NCBI GenBank assembly: GCA_021816925.1
Contig: JAKAWQ010000044.1
Coordinates: forward strand, 1-32,640
DNA: 32,640 nt
Reading direction: 5' to 3'
Source: Pseudomonadota bacterium
Lineage (GTDB): Bacteria > Pseudomonadota > Alphaproteobacteria > Acetobacterales > Acetobacteraceae
Each line of letters opens with the position of its first letter. The stretch's first letter is position 1. Below the pieces are notes generated by a model. That model saw nothing but the letters and a program-made list of their open reading frames with translations. It was not told the origin of the DNA and did no database searches. Positions 8,348-17,134 of the stretch are shown here, piece by piece. The position numbers and the translations under genes are program-made.

Positions 8348-9292
8348 TCAGCTCAACTGGGTGCTGATGATGGCGAGGATCGCGAGCAGGAAGGACGCGG
8401 CCAGCGGCTCCTGGTAGCGGTAGAAGCGCAGGCGTGACTGGGTGGTCTCCACCACCACGACGGCACAGGCGACCAGGGTGAATTTCCCCATCAGGGCCGC
8501 CGCCGCGCCCAGCGCCCCGATCGCGGTGCCCTGGATCGACAGCGCCCAGGGCAGCAGCAGCACGTTGCAGAAGATCGTATAGAGGATGAACTGCTTCATC
8601 ATCGAGGCCCAGCGTAGCAGCGCCAGCAGCGGCCCGGAGTATTCGAGGATGCGCCCCTCCTCGATCATATAGACTTCGACATGGGTCGAGGAATGGATCG
8701 GCAGCCGGTCGGTCTCCACCAGCAGCAGGACGAAGAACGCCGCCACCAGGAACAGATGCGCGGGACTCCAATAGACCGCCGGTTGTGCGACCAGCAGGTG
8801 GTTCACCACGAACGGCAGCATCGCCTTGGCGAGCAGGGTGATGCCGACGAACACCAGGATCAGCGTGGGTTCGGCCAGGATCGCTACCATCACCGCGCGC
8901 GAGGAACCGATACCGCCATAGGCGCTGCCGGAATCGAGCCCCGCTAGCGTGATCATGAACCCGCCGAGCGTCAGGATCAGGCCGCCGCCCAGGATGTCGC
9001 CCATGTCCGACAGGGGCAGCGGGAAATTGGTCAGTACCGGGATCAGGATCGGCACCGTCATCATGGCGGTGAAGGCGACGATCGGCGCGATCCAGAACAG
9101 CCAGGAGGCGGTCTCCGGCAGCACGATCTGCTTATGGAAGAGCTTCCATAGGTCGCGATAGGGCTGGAAGATGCCGGGGCCTTGCGCGCGCTGGACCCGT
9201 TCCTCGAACTGCAGGATGATCCCTTGCAGCAGAGGCGCGAGCAGCAGGACCGCCAGAACCTGGGTGATTTGCAGCAGGATGTCGCGGGTCAT
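8348..9292 (-). CDS. hyfC: HyfC/HycD-like / NuoH-type membrane anchor subunit
   Basis: A 314-residue membrane protein starting MTRDILLQITQVLAV. Family signatures are RAQGPGIFQPYRDLWKLF near residue 35 and ETDRLPIHSSTHVEVYMIEE in the middle loop. NuoH-type subunits anchor the peripheral arm. The ATG at 9292 has a GGAGG (9301-9305) 8 nt upstream. An in-frame extension to the ATG at 9400 would begin inside the conserved riboswitch core and is rejected as a start. This is the first structural gene of the operon and its start overlaps (ATGA) the stop of a leader ORF. Confidence 0.92.
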   Translation of the reverse strand: MTRDILLQITQVLAVLLLAPLLQGIILQFEERVQRAQGPGIFQPYRDLWKLFHKQIVLPETASWLFWIAPIVAFTAMMTVPILIPVLTNFPLPLSDMGDILGGGLILTLGGFMITLAGLDSGSAYGGIGSSRAVMVAILAEPTLILVFVGITLLAKAMLPFVVNHLLVAQPAVYWSPAHLFLVAAFFVLLLVETDRLPIHSSTHVEVYMIEEGRILEYSGPLLALLRWASMMKQFILYTIFCNVLLLPWALSIQGTAIGALGAAAALMGKFTLVACAVVVVETTQSRLRFYRYQEPLAASFLLAILAIISTQLS

Positions 9293-9360
9293 GCGGCGCG
9301 CCTCCACGGGGCGCCGGCGCATAAGCACTGTCGGGCTGGGTCTGAGGCTTTGGTCCGCAC
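9289..9360 (-). CDS. Candidate 23-codon leader ORF coupled to hyfC
   Basis: A GTG at 9360 lies 5 nt after a strong AGGAGG (9366-9371) that forms one side of the riboswitch expression-platform hairpin. The frame runs 23 codons, starting MRTKASDP, and its TGA (9291-9289) overlaps the hyfC ATG as ATGA. The peptide is polar and non-conserved-looking. The likely role is translational coupling: ribosomes loaded at the riboswitch-gated SD would reinitiate at hyfC. Positions are read directly; the function is inferred. Confidence 0.5.
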   Translation of the reverse strand: MRTKASDPARQCLCAGAPWRRAA

Positions 9361-9361
9361 G

Positions 9362-9437
9362 CACCCCTCCTGTTATCCAAACGGATCCAGGAGGAGTCAT
9401 TAGCCCTGAGGGCGGTTAAGGGCGGACTCCATCGCCA
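9362..9437 (-). promoter_or_regulatory. Fluoride (crcB) riboswitch A, upstream of hyfC operon
   Basis: On the minus strand the aptamer (9391-9437) begins GGCGATGGAGTCCGCC and ends GGGCTAATGACTCCT, matching the crcB RNA consensus: GGCG pseudoknotted to CGCC, GGAGU paired with ACUCC, and a short GCCC/GGGC hairpin between. One core position differs (CTAATG for the usual CTGATG). Directly downstream, CCTCCTG (9388-9394) can instead pair with CAGGAGG (9366-9372), with an inner ATCC/GGAT stem, hiding the AGGAGG SD. The ACUCC strand is shared between the two folds, so fluoride binding should free the SD: an ON switch acting on translation. Confidence 0.93.
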
Positions 9438-9449
9438 CAAGTGTTTTGC

Positions 9450-9478
9450 CCGATAACAACCGAGGCCACGGGAGTCAA
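9450..9478 (-). promoter_or_regulatory. Sigma70-like promoter for riboswitch A / hyf operon
   Basis: Minus strand: -35 TTGACT (9473-9478), a 17-nt spacer, and -10 TATCGG (9450-9455). Transcription would start near 9443, a few bases before the aptamer. The -35 is close to consensus and the spacing ideal; the -10 is moderate. Confidence 0.6.
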
Positions 9479-9558
9479 GCCCGATTTTTCTCCCGACCCT
9501 TGGCAGCGCCAAGCGGCGGCACCATCCTCCTCTAGTCGCGACAAGGAGGCCATGACCC

Positions 9559-9891
9559 ATGCGGATGGATGAAGCCGTCCTGCTGCGGATCTTCCTCGGC
9601 GAGGATGACCGCGCCGACGGCCACGTCACGTACCGGATCCTGGTCGATCGCGCGCGCGCGGCCGGCATGGCCGGGGCGACGGTGCTGCCGGGGCCGGTCG
9701 GGTTCGGCCCCTCTGGCCACATGCGCTCCGACATCAATATCGACGCTGGCCCGCGCTCACCGATCGTGGTCGAGATCGTCGATGAAGAGGCCAAAGTCAC
9801 GGCGTTCTTGCACGAGATCGAAGCGCTGATCGAGACGGGTCTGGTGACAATGGAGAAAGTTCGCGCCTGGCGCCCGACCCAAGGGGTCTGA
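9559..9891 (+). CDS. DUF190 family protein (copy 2)
   Basis: 110 residues, MRMDEAVLLRIFLGEDDR, with the DUF190 elements GATVLPGPVGFGPSG and IVVEIVDEEAKV. The start at 9559 follows AAGGAGG (9543-9549) by 9 nt; an ATG at 9552 is in a frame that stops at once, and a second in-frame ATG is at 9565. It is divergent from the hyf operon and followed by a second DUF190 gene. No fluoride aptamer was found on this strand between 9440 and 9558; that gap has only a perfect CTTGGC-AGC-GCCAAG hairpin at 9498-9512. Confidence 0.88.
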   Translation: MRMDEAVLLRIFLGEDDRADGHVTYRILVDRARAAGMAGATVLPGPVGFGPSGHMRSDINIDAGPRSPIVVEIVDEEAKVTAFLHEIEALIETGLVTMEKVRAWRPTQGV

Positions 9892-9994
9892 TGCTGGGGA
9901 CTTGATCCGGCGCCGCTCCCGCCCCACTGTCGATGACAGGATCCATGCCGCTCCGCGCCTGCGCCAGACGGACAACGGGTCCGGGAGGTGCGTC

Positions 9995-10411
9995 GTGGAC
10001 GTTCCGCACGAAGCCGTCCTGTTGCGGGTTTTTACCAGCACCGCCGATCGGTGCGGTCTGGAGCCGCTCTATCTTGCGATCGTTGCCCGCGCGCGGGCAC
10101 AGCATCTGGCCGGTGCCACGGTGTTGCGCGGCCCGCTCGGCTTCGGCCGGTCGGCGCAGGTGCACGAAAGCCATCTCTGGCCACCGGCGCAGGATCTGCC
10201 GGTGGTGATCGAGATCGTGGATAGCGAGGAGAAGATCACCGGATTCCTGCCGGTCCTGGACGAGATGATGGAAAGCGGCCTGGTCACGATGGAGCGGGCG
10301 CAGGTGCTGCAATACGGACGCAGCCGCATGGGCCTGATGGCGCGGTTGCGGCGGCAGCTGCATCTTCATCCCGCCCCTTCGCCAGCGACCGGAGCGGCGC
10401 CGCCGGCCTGA
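9995..10411 (+). CDS. DUF190 family protein (copy 3), C-terminal extension
   Basis: 138 residues from a GTG at 9995, which has GGGAGG (9983-9988) 6 nt upstream; the in-frame region back to 9902 has no SD and no conserved residues. The core (HEAVLLRVFTST, GATVLRGPLGFGRS, LPVVIEIVDSEEKI) is clearly paralogous to copy 2, plus about 30 extra basic and Ala/Pro-rich residues. The tail overlaps the convergent phosphatase-like gene by 46 nt. Copies 2 and 3 look like a tandem duplication. Confidence 0.85.
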   Translation: MDVPHEAVLLRVFTSTADRCGLEPLYLAIVARARAQHLAGATVLRGPLGFGRSAQVHESHLWPPAQDLPVVIEIVDSEEKITGFLPVLDEMMESGLVTMERAQVLQYGRSRMGLMARLRRQLHLHPAPSPATGAAPPA

Positions 10412-11029
10412 GCGGGAACGCCGGCCAGATGGTCGGTGCCGTTGAGCAGCGTGACCCGGAACTCTGTCCCCGCCTCGATCACGTTTATGCAGCACGGGTC
10501 CTGCCGCAGCCGCCAGTATTGCGCCAATGGCATGCCCAGGGTCTCACACAGCAGGACATCGTTCACGCTGTCATGCACGACCACGGCGATCGTGGCGTCG
10601 GCGGGCGCGGCGTCGAGACGGGCCGCGAGTGCCTGGCTCGCCCGCGCGGCGAGGTCGAGCAGGCTTTCCCCGCCCGGGATCCGGACCCGATGCGGCGCGA
10701 TAAACCAGCGATCGACTAGCCCGGGCCAGCGTGCAGAGGCCTCGGCGCGCGTGAGGCCCTGCCAGGCGCCATAATCGAGGTCGGTCAGACCCTCCACCGT
10801 CTGCACCCCAAGACCGAGCGCCGTGGCGATCGCGGCGGCGGTGTCTTGGCACCGCGAAAGAGCAGGCTCGCGAACACCGCCCGCGTCTTGGGCCAGCGCT
10901 GCCGGAGATACGTCGCGACCACCGGCGTCTCGGCGGCCGGTGCCGGCGGCGGGAGGTTCCACCGGCCACGGAACCGTTCCGGCGCGATCCCCTCGACATG
11001 GCATGGCGGATCAGCAGCACGGTCGGCAT
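10366..11029 (-). pseudogene. Histidine phosphatase / phosphoglycerate-mutase-like, two frameshifts
   Basis: A histidine phosphatase superfamily protein can be assembled from three frames. It starts [11 protein letters not shown] (phospho-His motif RHA) at 11029, continues in another frame as [17 protein letters not shown] through [11 protein letters not shown], then in a third as [15 protein letters not shown] to the end, with the second catalytic His in AVVVHDSVND. Shifts occur near 11000 and near 10865. Both catalytic regions remain, so either this is a recent pseudogene or the read has two single-base errors. The link to the neighbouring enolase (2-phosphoglycerate supply) is inferred. 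It is convergent with DUF190 copy 3. Confidence 0.75.
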
Positions 11030-11110
11030 TGCCGGGCACCCCCGTTGTCAAGGAAACCGTAGAAGGGGACGGTCGGGCGGACAATCCGGCCGCACCGCGG
11101 GGCCTTCGGG

Positions 11111-11139
11111 TTGCGGGGCGGAGACAGCTTGGGTAGAGC
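11111..11139 (+). promoter_or_regulatory. Possible promoter before enolase riboswitch
   Basis: TTGCGG (11111-11116), 17-nt spacer, TAGAGC (11134-11139). The predicted start near 11146 is exactly where the aptamer begins. The candidate before riboswitch D has the same layout. The boxes are weak matches. Confidence 0.35.
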
Positions 11140-11145
11140 CGATGC

Positions 11146-11224
11146 GGCGGTGGAGTTCGCCATCAAACGTCCGCGCGCGATCCGCGCTGGCCAATGACTC
11201 CTGCGACAGATCCTGTCCTGGAGG
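11146..11224 (+). promoter_or_regulatory. Degenerate fluoride (crcB) riboswitch B upstream of enolase
   Basis: The plus strand reads GGCGGTGGAGTTCGCCATC at 11146-11164 and CCAATGACTCCTGCG at 11191-11205. GGCG/CGCC pseudoknot and GGAGU/ACUCC helix are intact, but the invariant GAUGG is GGUGG and CUGAUG is CCAAUG; the intervening hairpin (GCGC/GCGC) has a mismatch beside it. Downstream, CTCC can pair with GGAG across an inner GACAG-ATC-CTGTC stem, hiding GGAGG at 11220-11224. A 30-codon TTG frame (11234-11326) could start after this SD. Enolase starts about 140 nt further on with its own SD. The call is supported by architecture and context; ligand binding is uncertain. Confidence 0.68.
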
Positions 11225-11366
11225 CGTACCACATTGCTCCCGTCCGCAGGCCCCGCCACATCCCTTCACTGGTACCTGTCCGGTCGCGCGGGTTCGGGCG
11301 CAGGACGGACGTGCGGCGCGCCATGACAGAAGCCCCATCCCTCCATCGATCCGTCAGGAGACCCAC

Positions 11367-12653
<1,287 letters not shown>

Positions 12654-12662
12654 CCAGCGAGG

Positions 12663-13916
12663 TCAGTCGCCGGCGGGTGCGCATGCCTGCCGGCGCATGA
12701 CCAGCAGCAGGGTTGGCGCCGCAAGGATTTGCAGCCCCAGCGACACCGCTACCACCCAAGCGATGCTGCGGTCATACAGGAACCCGAGCAGCAGGCTGCC
12801 CAGGAACCAGGCCACGCCGCGCAGCATGTCGTAGGTGCCATAACCGGTCGCCCGCCGCTCCGGCGGCACGAAGCTGCCCAGCGCCGCTTTCAGCACTGAA
12901 TCCTGCGCGCCCATCCCGACACCCCACAGCACGACGCCTGCCAGCGCGGCGGCGAACCCGCCGAGGAACACCAGCGGCGTGGCGAGCGCGGCCACCAGGC
13001 TCGCGCCCAGCACGACGACGATCCCGAAGCGGTCCAGCAGCCGGCCCAGCCCCAGCGCCGCGGCACCGGCAGCCAGCATCGCGATGGCATAAAACACGGG
13101 GATCCAGGCCGGGGCGATGATCCGGGCCTCGCCGAAGTGATAGGCGACCAGGGCGAAGTCCGCATAACCGGCGCCGATCAGCCCGCCGGCCAGGCAGTAC
13201 ATCCAGAAGTTCCAGGGAAACCCGGTCTCCAGGATCGGCCGCGACAACGGCGCGAGATCGCGCGGGTTCGGATAGGCCCGCGCGGCGGCGAGCACCAGCG
13301 CCATGGCGACGCAGGCCGGGACCAGCAGCAGGGCGAACCCCGTGCGGTAGCCGTCGTGGCGCCAGAGAATGAACGCGACCAGCAGCGGGCCGACCGTGGC
13401 GCCGGTCTGGTCCAGCGCCTCGTGCAGCCCGAAACCCCAGCCCTGGCCGGTGCGGCTCGCGGCGTGGGACAGCATGGCGTCGCGCAACGGCGAGCGGATC
13501 GCGCGCCCGGTACGCTCGGCGATCATCAGCGCCGCCGCCACCCCCACGCCGGGGGCGAGCGCCAGCAGCGGCACCGAGAACAGGTTGATCGCGTAGCCAA
13601 GGAACACGCCGCCCCAGTATCGCCCCGTCCGGTCGGCCAGCCGCCCGGAGACGACGCGCAGCATATAGCCCATCAGTTCGCCGAACCCGGCGACGAAACC
13701 CACGACCAGGGCGGAGGCGCCGAGAGTGCCGAGAAACGGGCCGGTGACCGACCGCGCCCCTTCATAGGTCATGTCGGCAAACAGGCTGACGCTGCCGATC
13801 AGGATGATGAAGGCCACGGCGCGCCGGCGGGCCGCGCCAGAGGGCGCGGGCGGCGCGGCGATGAACGCGGTCTTGGGGTCGGACACCATCTCAGCTTCGC
13901 GCGGCGCCGTCGGCAC
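12663..13916 (-). CDS. MFS transporter
   Basis: A 417-residue, twelve-helix major facilitator. MFS signatures include GRLADRTGRYWGG after helix 2 (motif A), DQTGATVGPLLVAF near helix 5 and FVPPERRATGYGTYDMLRG in the second half. It is the last gene of the MutS-like operon, 21 nt after the GTPase. The start is a GTG at 13916 with no clear SD; an internal ATG at 13889 is an alternative. The substrate is unknown; placement in a fluoride island suggests export of a fluorinated or stress metabolite, which is inference only. Confidence 0.85.
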   Translation of the reverse strand: MPTAPREAEMVSDPKTAFIAAPPAPSGAARRRAVAFIILIGSVSLFADMTYEGARSVTGPFLGTLGASALVVGFVAGFGELMGYMLRVVSGRLADRTGRYWGGVFLGYAINLFSVPLLALAPGVGVAAALMIAERTGRAIRSPLRDAMLSHAASRTGQGWGFGLHEALDQTGATVGPLLVAFILWRHDGYRTGFALLLVPACVAMALVLAAARAYPNPRDLAPLSRPILETGFPWNFWMYCLAGGLIGAGYADFALVAYHFGEARIIAPAWIPVFYAIAMLAAGAAALGLGRLLDRFGIVVVLGASLVAALATPLVFLGGFAAALAGVVLWGVGMGAQDSVLKAALGSFVPPERRATGYGTYDMLRGVAWFLGSLLLGFLYDRSIAWVVAVSLGLQILAAPTLLLVMRRQACAPAGD

Positions 13917-13937
13917 GCGGGGTCGGATCGGTTTGTC

Positions 13938-15608
13938 TCATGCGTTCTCTCCGAGGATAGGGCGGGATTTCCCGGGCGTCGCGCGGTCGTACTGCGCCGC
14001 CGGTAGCTCAAGCAGAACCCGCGCCGCGCGATCCGCGGCGGCGAGGTCTTCCCGGCTCGAGCGATCGCGCCGCACCGCGTCCTGTTGCAAGGCGAAGCGT
14101 TGCGCATCCTCGGCGAGGCGTTCCATCAGGGCCGCCTGGCGCGTCAGCAGAACCCCGCGCGCGGCAGCATCCGGCACCGCCGCCAGCAGCGGGGCGAGAT
14201 GCGGCAGGCATAGCGCGCTGCGCCCATGCACCACCGCCGCGCCCTGTTGCGCGACCAACGCGGCGAGGCCGGCGACGGCGCGCGCCTCCGCCTGTCGCGC
14301 GACATCGCAGATCGGGCAGGAGGTGCCGTCCGCCGGCAGCGCCGCCACGCACGCCGCAGCGCCAGGATCGGCCGGGTCAAGCCGGCGCAGCGCCGTGCCC
14401 TGGGCCCGCAGCACCGGGGCGAATACGGTCGCGGCCTCGCGCGTGGCGGCAATTTTGCGGAACTGCGCGGCATGGAAGCGGCAGAAGCCACCGCGCTGCG
14501 CCAGATCGGCCTGCGCCGCGCGATTCGCCGATAGCTCCGCCTGTTCGCGGGCGATGGTATCGAACACTGTCTCGGCGACGACCCGACAGACCTCGCAACC
14601 AGGCAACAGCGGCGCAAGCGTCGCGGCGGGTTCCGCCATCGGCGCGGGAGGGGCACCGGCGGCGGTGATGCGTGCGCGGATCTCGGCCAGGGCCGATGCG
14701 AGCGCTGCCGGCGCACCGGGAGATTCGAGCAGCGGCGCGATGCGCGCGCACATCGCGGCCAGGAAGTGGGCCTGCCGCTCGTGCAGCAGAAACGCGACCA
14801 GCGCTTGCTCCAGCGCCGGCAGGCCGCTTTCGGCCAGCCGTGCGGGGTCGCCCGCGCGTTTGGCCGCGAGTCCGTCGCGCGCGGAGACCGAAAACACCGA
14901 GGCGGTGCCGTCAGTGCCTGCTTGCCGCAAGAGGGCGGCGACATGCTCCACCGCCGCCGCGCGCGAGGGCGGATCGACGAGATCCTGCTTGTTCAACACC
15001 ACGAACAGTGCCCGGCCGGCGACGCGGGCCTCCGTCACGATCGCCGCTTCCTCCTCCGACAGCGGGCTGTCGTGGCTGCTGACAAGGATCAGCGCATCGG
15101 CTTCGGGCAAGAATGCCTCGGTGGTGCGGGTATTCTCACGGATCGACGAGCCGAGACCGGGGGTATCGACGAAGGTGAAGCCACGACGCAGGAACTCGGC
15201 CGGCACCTGCACTTCGACGGCGCGGATGCCACGCCGGTTGCCCGGGTTCCCACGTTCGGTGATGTGCTGGGCCAGCTCCGAAATCGGTACATCCATGAAC
15301 AAGCTGGTGCCGCGATAGTGCAGCACCGCTTTGGGTTCGCTGCCGTAGCTGACCATGGTGATCACCGAGGTGATCGGCAACACGCCAACCGGCAGCAGGT
15401 CAGTCCCCAGGATCGCGTTCATCAGCGAGGTTTTCCCGCGGCTGAACCGCCCGACCACCGCCAGGTTGAAGCGATCCTCGGCGAGGCGGGCGAAGAAATC
15501 GCGCAACGCCTCCGGCTCCGCCGTGCGTGTGCGGGCGTAGTGGTGACGCAGGCCGCGCAGAACCCCGGCGAGGTCGAATTTCAACGCGTCGTAGGCAGCG
15601 AGGTCCAT
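13938..15608 (-). CDS. Dynamin-like GTPase with duplicated Cys/His module
   Basis: 556 residues. The N-terminal GTPase domain has G1 GRFSRGKTS (53-61), G3 DTPG (148-151) and G4 NKQD (206-209), with a threonine-rich switch I region near residues 80-84, as in bacterial dynamin-like proteins. No clear membrane paddle is visible. The C-terminal half carries two similar modules: C338xxC341 ... C376xxH379 and C431xxC434 ... C467xxH470, with 34 and 32 residues between the pairs. Each looks like a metal site; the second pair of elements reads GTSCPICD and ALCLPH. It starts 8 nt after MutS-like B with no clear SD, so coupling is likely. The combination is unusual. Confidence 0.88.
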   Translation of the reverse strand: MDLAAYDALKFDLAGVLRGLRHHYARTRTAEPEALRDFFARLAEDRFNLAVVGRFSRGKTSLMNAILGTDLLPVGVLPITSVITMVSYGSEPKAVLHYRGTSLFMDVPISELAQHITERGNPGNRRGIRAVEVQVPAEFLRRGFTFVDTPGLGSSIRENTRTTEAFLPEADALILVSSHDSPLSEEEAAIVTEARVAGRALFVVLNKQDLVDPPSRAAAVEHVAALLRQAGTDGTASVFSVSARDGLAAKRAGDPARLAESGLPALEQALVAFLLHERQAHFLAAMCARIAPLLESPGAPAALASALAEIRARITAAGAPPAPMAEPAATLAPLLPGCEVCRVVAETVFDTIAREQAELSANRAAQADLAQRGGFCRFHAAQFRKIAATREAATVFAPVLRAQGTALRRLDPADPGAAACVAALPADGTSCPICDVARQAEARAVAGLAALVAQQGAAVVHGRSALCLPHLAPLLAAVPDAAARGVLLTRQAALMERLAEDAQRFALQQDAVRRDRSSREDLAAADRAARVLLELPAAQYDRATPGKSRPILGENA

Positions 15609-15616
15609 GCCGAAGA

Positions 15617-17134
15617 TCAGGCGACCGGCTCGGGTTTCTGGGTGTCGGAAAAAATCTGACGATACAGATCCTGCCCGAAGCTCGTGGAGAGCGGCTCGCC
15701 GGGCACCACGCGGAAACTGCGCGTGCCATCTGCGCTGCGCTCGGCGCGCAGGAATGCCATGGTTGGATCGCCACGCTCATGCAGGCCATGGGCGAGGTCG
15801 TAGAGATGGGTCACGAACACCACCTTGATCCGATGCGCCTGGAACGCCAGCACGAGCTCGCGCGCGATCGCCGATCCCTCGCGCTCGTTGGTCGATTGGA
15901 AGGATTCATTGAACAGAACTAACGCATTTTGATCCAGCCGGTCGATCAGACTGCTCATGCGGGCAAGCTCCTCGTCGAACTTGCCGCTGGTCATGGAGGT
16001 ATCCTCCTCGCGCTTGTAGTGCGTATGGAGGCCGCCGCAGAGATTGGCCGCGAAGCTGCCCGCGCCCACGAACATGCCCGCCTGCATCATCATCTGCGCC
16101 AGCCCGACGCTGCGCAAGAAGGTGGATTTGCCACCCTGATTGGCACCGGTAATCACCACCACACCCTTTCCGGTCAGATCACCATCATTGCCGATAACCG
16201 GCTCGGGCTTGCTAAGCGCGAGCGACACGTCATAGAGGCCGTTGAAGCGGTAGACGCGCTGCGCGATCGGGAGGGGTTCGGGGAAGCAGACATTTTGTTC
16301 GCGCGCGGTTAGACTGTCCGCGAGTGCCAGGCAACCGACATAAAAACCCATCTCGGCGCGCAGCATACGGAAAAAACTCAAGACATGATCATTGGCTTGG
16401 GCCACGGCGTTGGCCACTAGGTTGATACCGCGGTCGTTCAGCTCCGAGAGCGCCCGCGCGCCGGCCTCGTCACGGGGGTGGAGCGTGAAGCTGTATGCGG
16501 GTGGGTTTCTGCCGATGAGACCAGATAGCCAGCCGCCTTGGCCGAGATTGGGCTGGCGCAGTACATAGTCCTGCCCTTTGAGCCCATCCCCCATCTCGGC
16601 ACTGATCAGCGTGCCGGCGCGGAACTTCAGCCGCACCAGATGGTCGCGCAGCTCGGTAAAATAGCGATCGTCGAGTTCCCGGGCCAGCATGGCGAAGAAG
16701 GTGACAAACCCTTCCGAGCGGAAGCGCGACGCGTGGCGATCGGCGAGCCGGCGCAGCCGGCCGAGCATGTCCACGAACATCGCCATCACGTCCACCGAGC
16801 GATGCAGAACAACCCCTGGGGAGCGGCTGATGAAGCCGAAATAATTTTTGTGTTCGCGCTCGATCGCCGCAACCGCCAGCGCGTAGACCTCGCGTACCGC
16901 CGCGCGGTTGGCCAACGCGTCGCGCAGGATGTCCTGGCGATAGAGGATGGCATGGCGCTCGAAGAGTCCGTTCAGGACAACGCGCTGCGCGGTATCGCGG
17001 ATGATTTTGTCATCTCCGGCCATGGCGTCAAACAAAGGGGTCAATCCGAGATCGAGGAAGAGTTCGTCCGCGTGCGCAGGAAGCGGCTGCGCGGGATCGA
17101 AATCCTGGTCGCGAAACAAAAGATGCGCCCTCAT
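15617..17134 (-). CDS. MutS-like ATPase B, no mismatch-recognition domain
   Basis: 505 residues. The C-terminal part is a MutS domain V ATPase: Walker A TGANQGGKST (329-338), Walker B ALVLFNESFQST (404-415) and the switch histidine in VTHLYDLA. The N-terminal part is helical (a lever-like domain) and has none of the Phe-X-Glu mismatch-recognition domain, so classical mismatch repair is unlikely. It overlaps MutS-like A by ATGA, suggesting a paired or heterodimeric ATPase. MutS-family genes are among those reported next to crcB RNAs; their role there is not established. Confidence 0.9.
   Translation of the reverse strand: MRAHLLFRDQDFDPAQPLPAHADELFLDLGLTPLFDAMAGDDKIIRDTAQRVVLNGLFERHAILYRQDILRDALANRAAVREVYALAVAAIEREHKNYFGFISRSPGVVLHRSVDVMAMFVDMLGRLRRLADRHASRFRSEGFVTFFAMLARELDDRYFTELRDHLVRLKFRAGTLISAEMGDGLKGQDYVLRQPNLGQGGWLSGLIGRNPPAYSFTLHPRDEAGARALSELNDRGINLVANAVAQANDHVLSFFRMLRAEMGFYVGCLALADSLTAREQNVCFPEPLPIAQRVYRFNGLYDVSLALSKPEPVIGNDGDLTGKGVVVITGANQGGKSTFLRSVGLAQMMMQAGMFVGAGSFAANLCGGLHTHYKREEDTSMTSGKFDEELARMSSLIDRLDQNALVLFNESFQSTNEREGSAIARELVLAFQAHRIKVVFVTHLYDLAHGLHERGDPTMAFLRAERSADGTRSFRVVPGEPLSTSFGQDLYRQIFSDTQKPEPVA

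Noticed and set aside
8348-9400. hyfC starting at the ATG at 9400
   Set aside because: That ATG is the conserved AUGACUCC of the riboswitch core; the added residues are not membrane-like, and a good SD precedes 9292.
9498-9540. A fifth fluoride aptamer in the gap upstream of DUF190 copy 2
   Set aside because: A GATGG-like string exists on the minus strand, but the CUGAUGACUCC half is missing; only a simple hairpin is present.
12668-12695. Bidirectional terminator between enolase and MFS
   Set aside because: CGCCGGC/GCCGGCG is a real 7-bp inverted repeat, but it lies inside the MFS coding end with a 14-nt loop and no T-tract.
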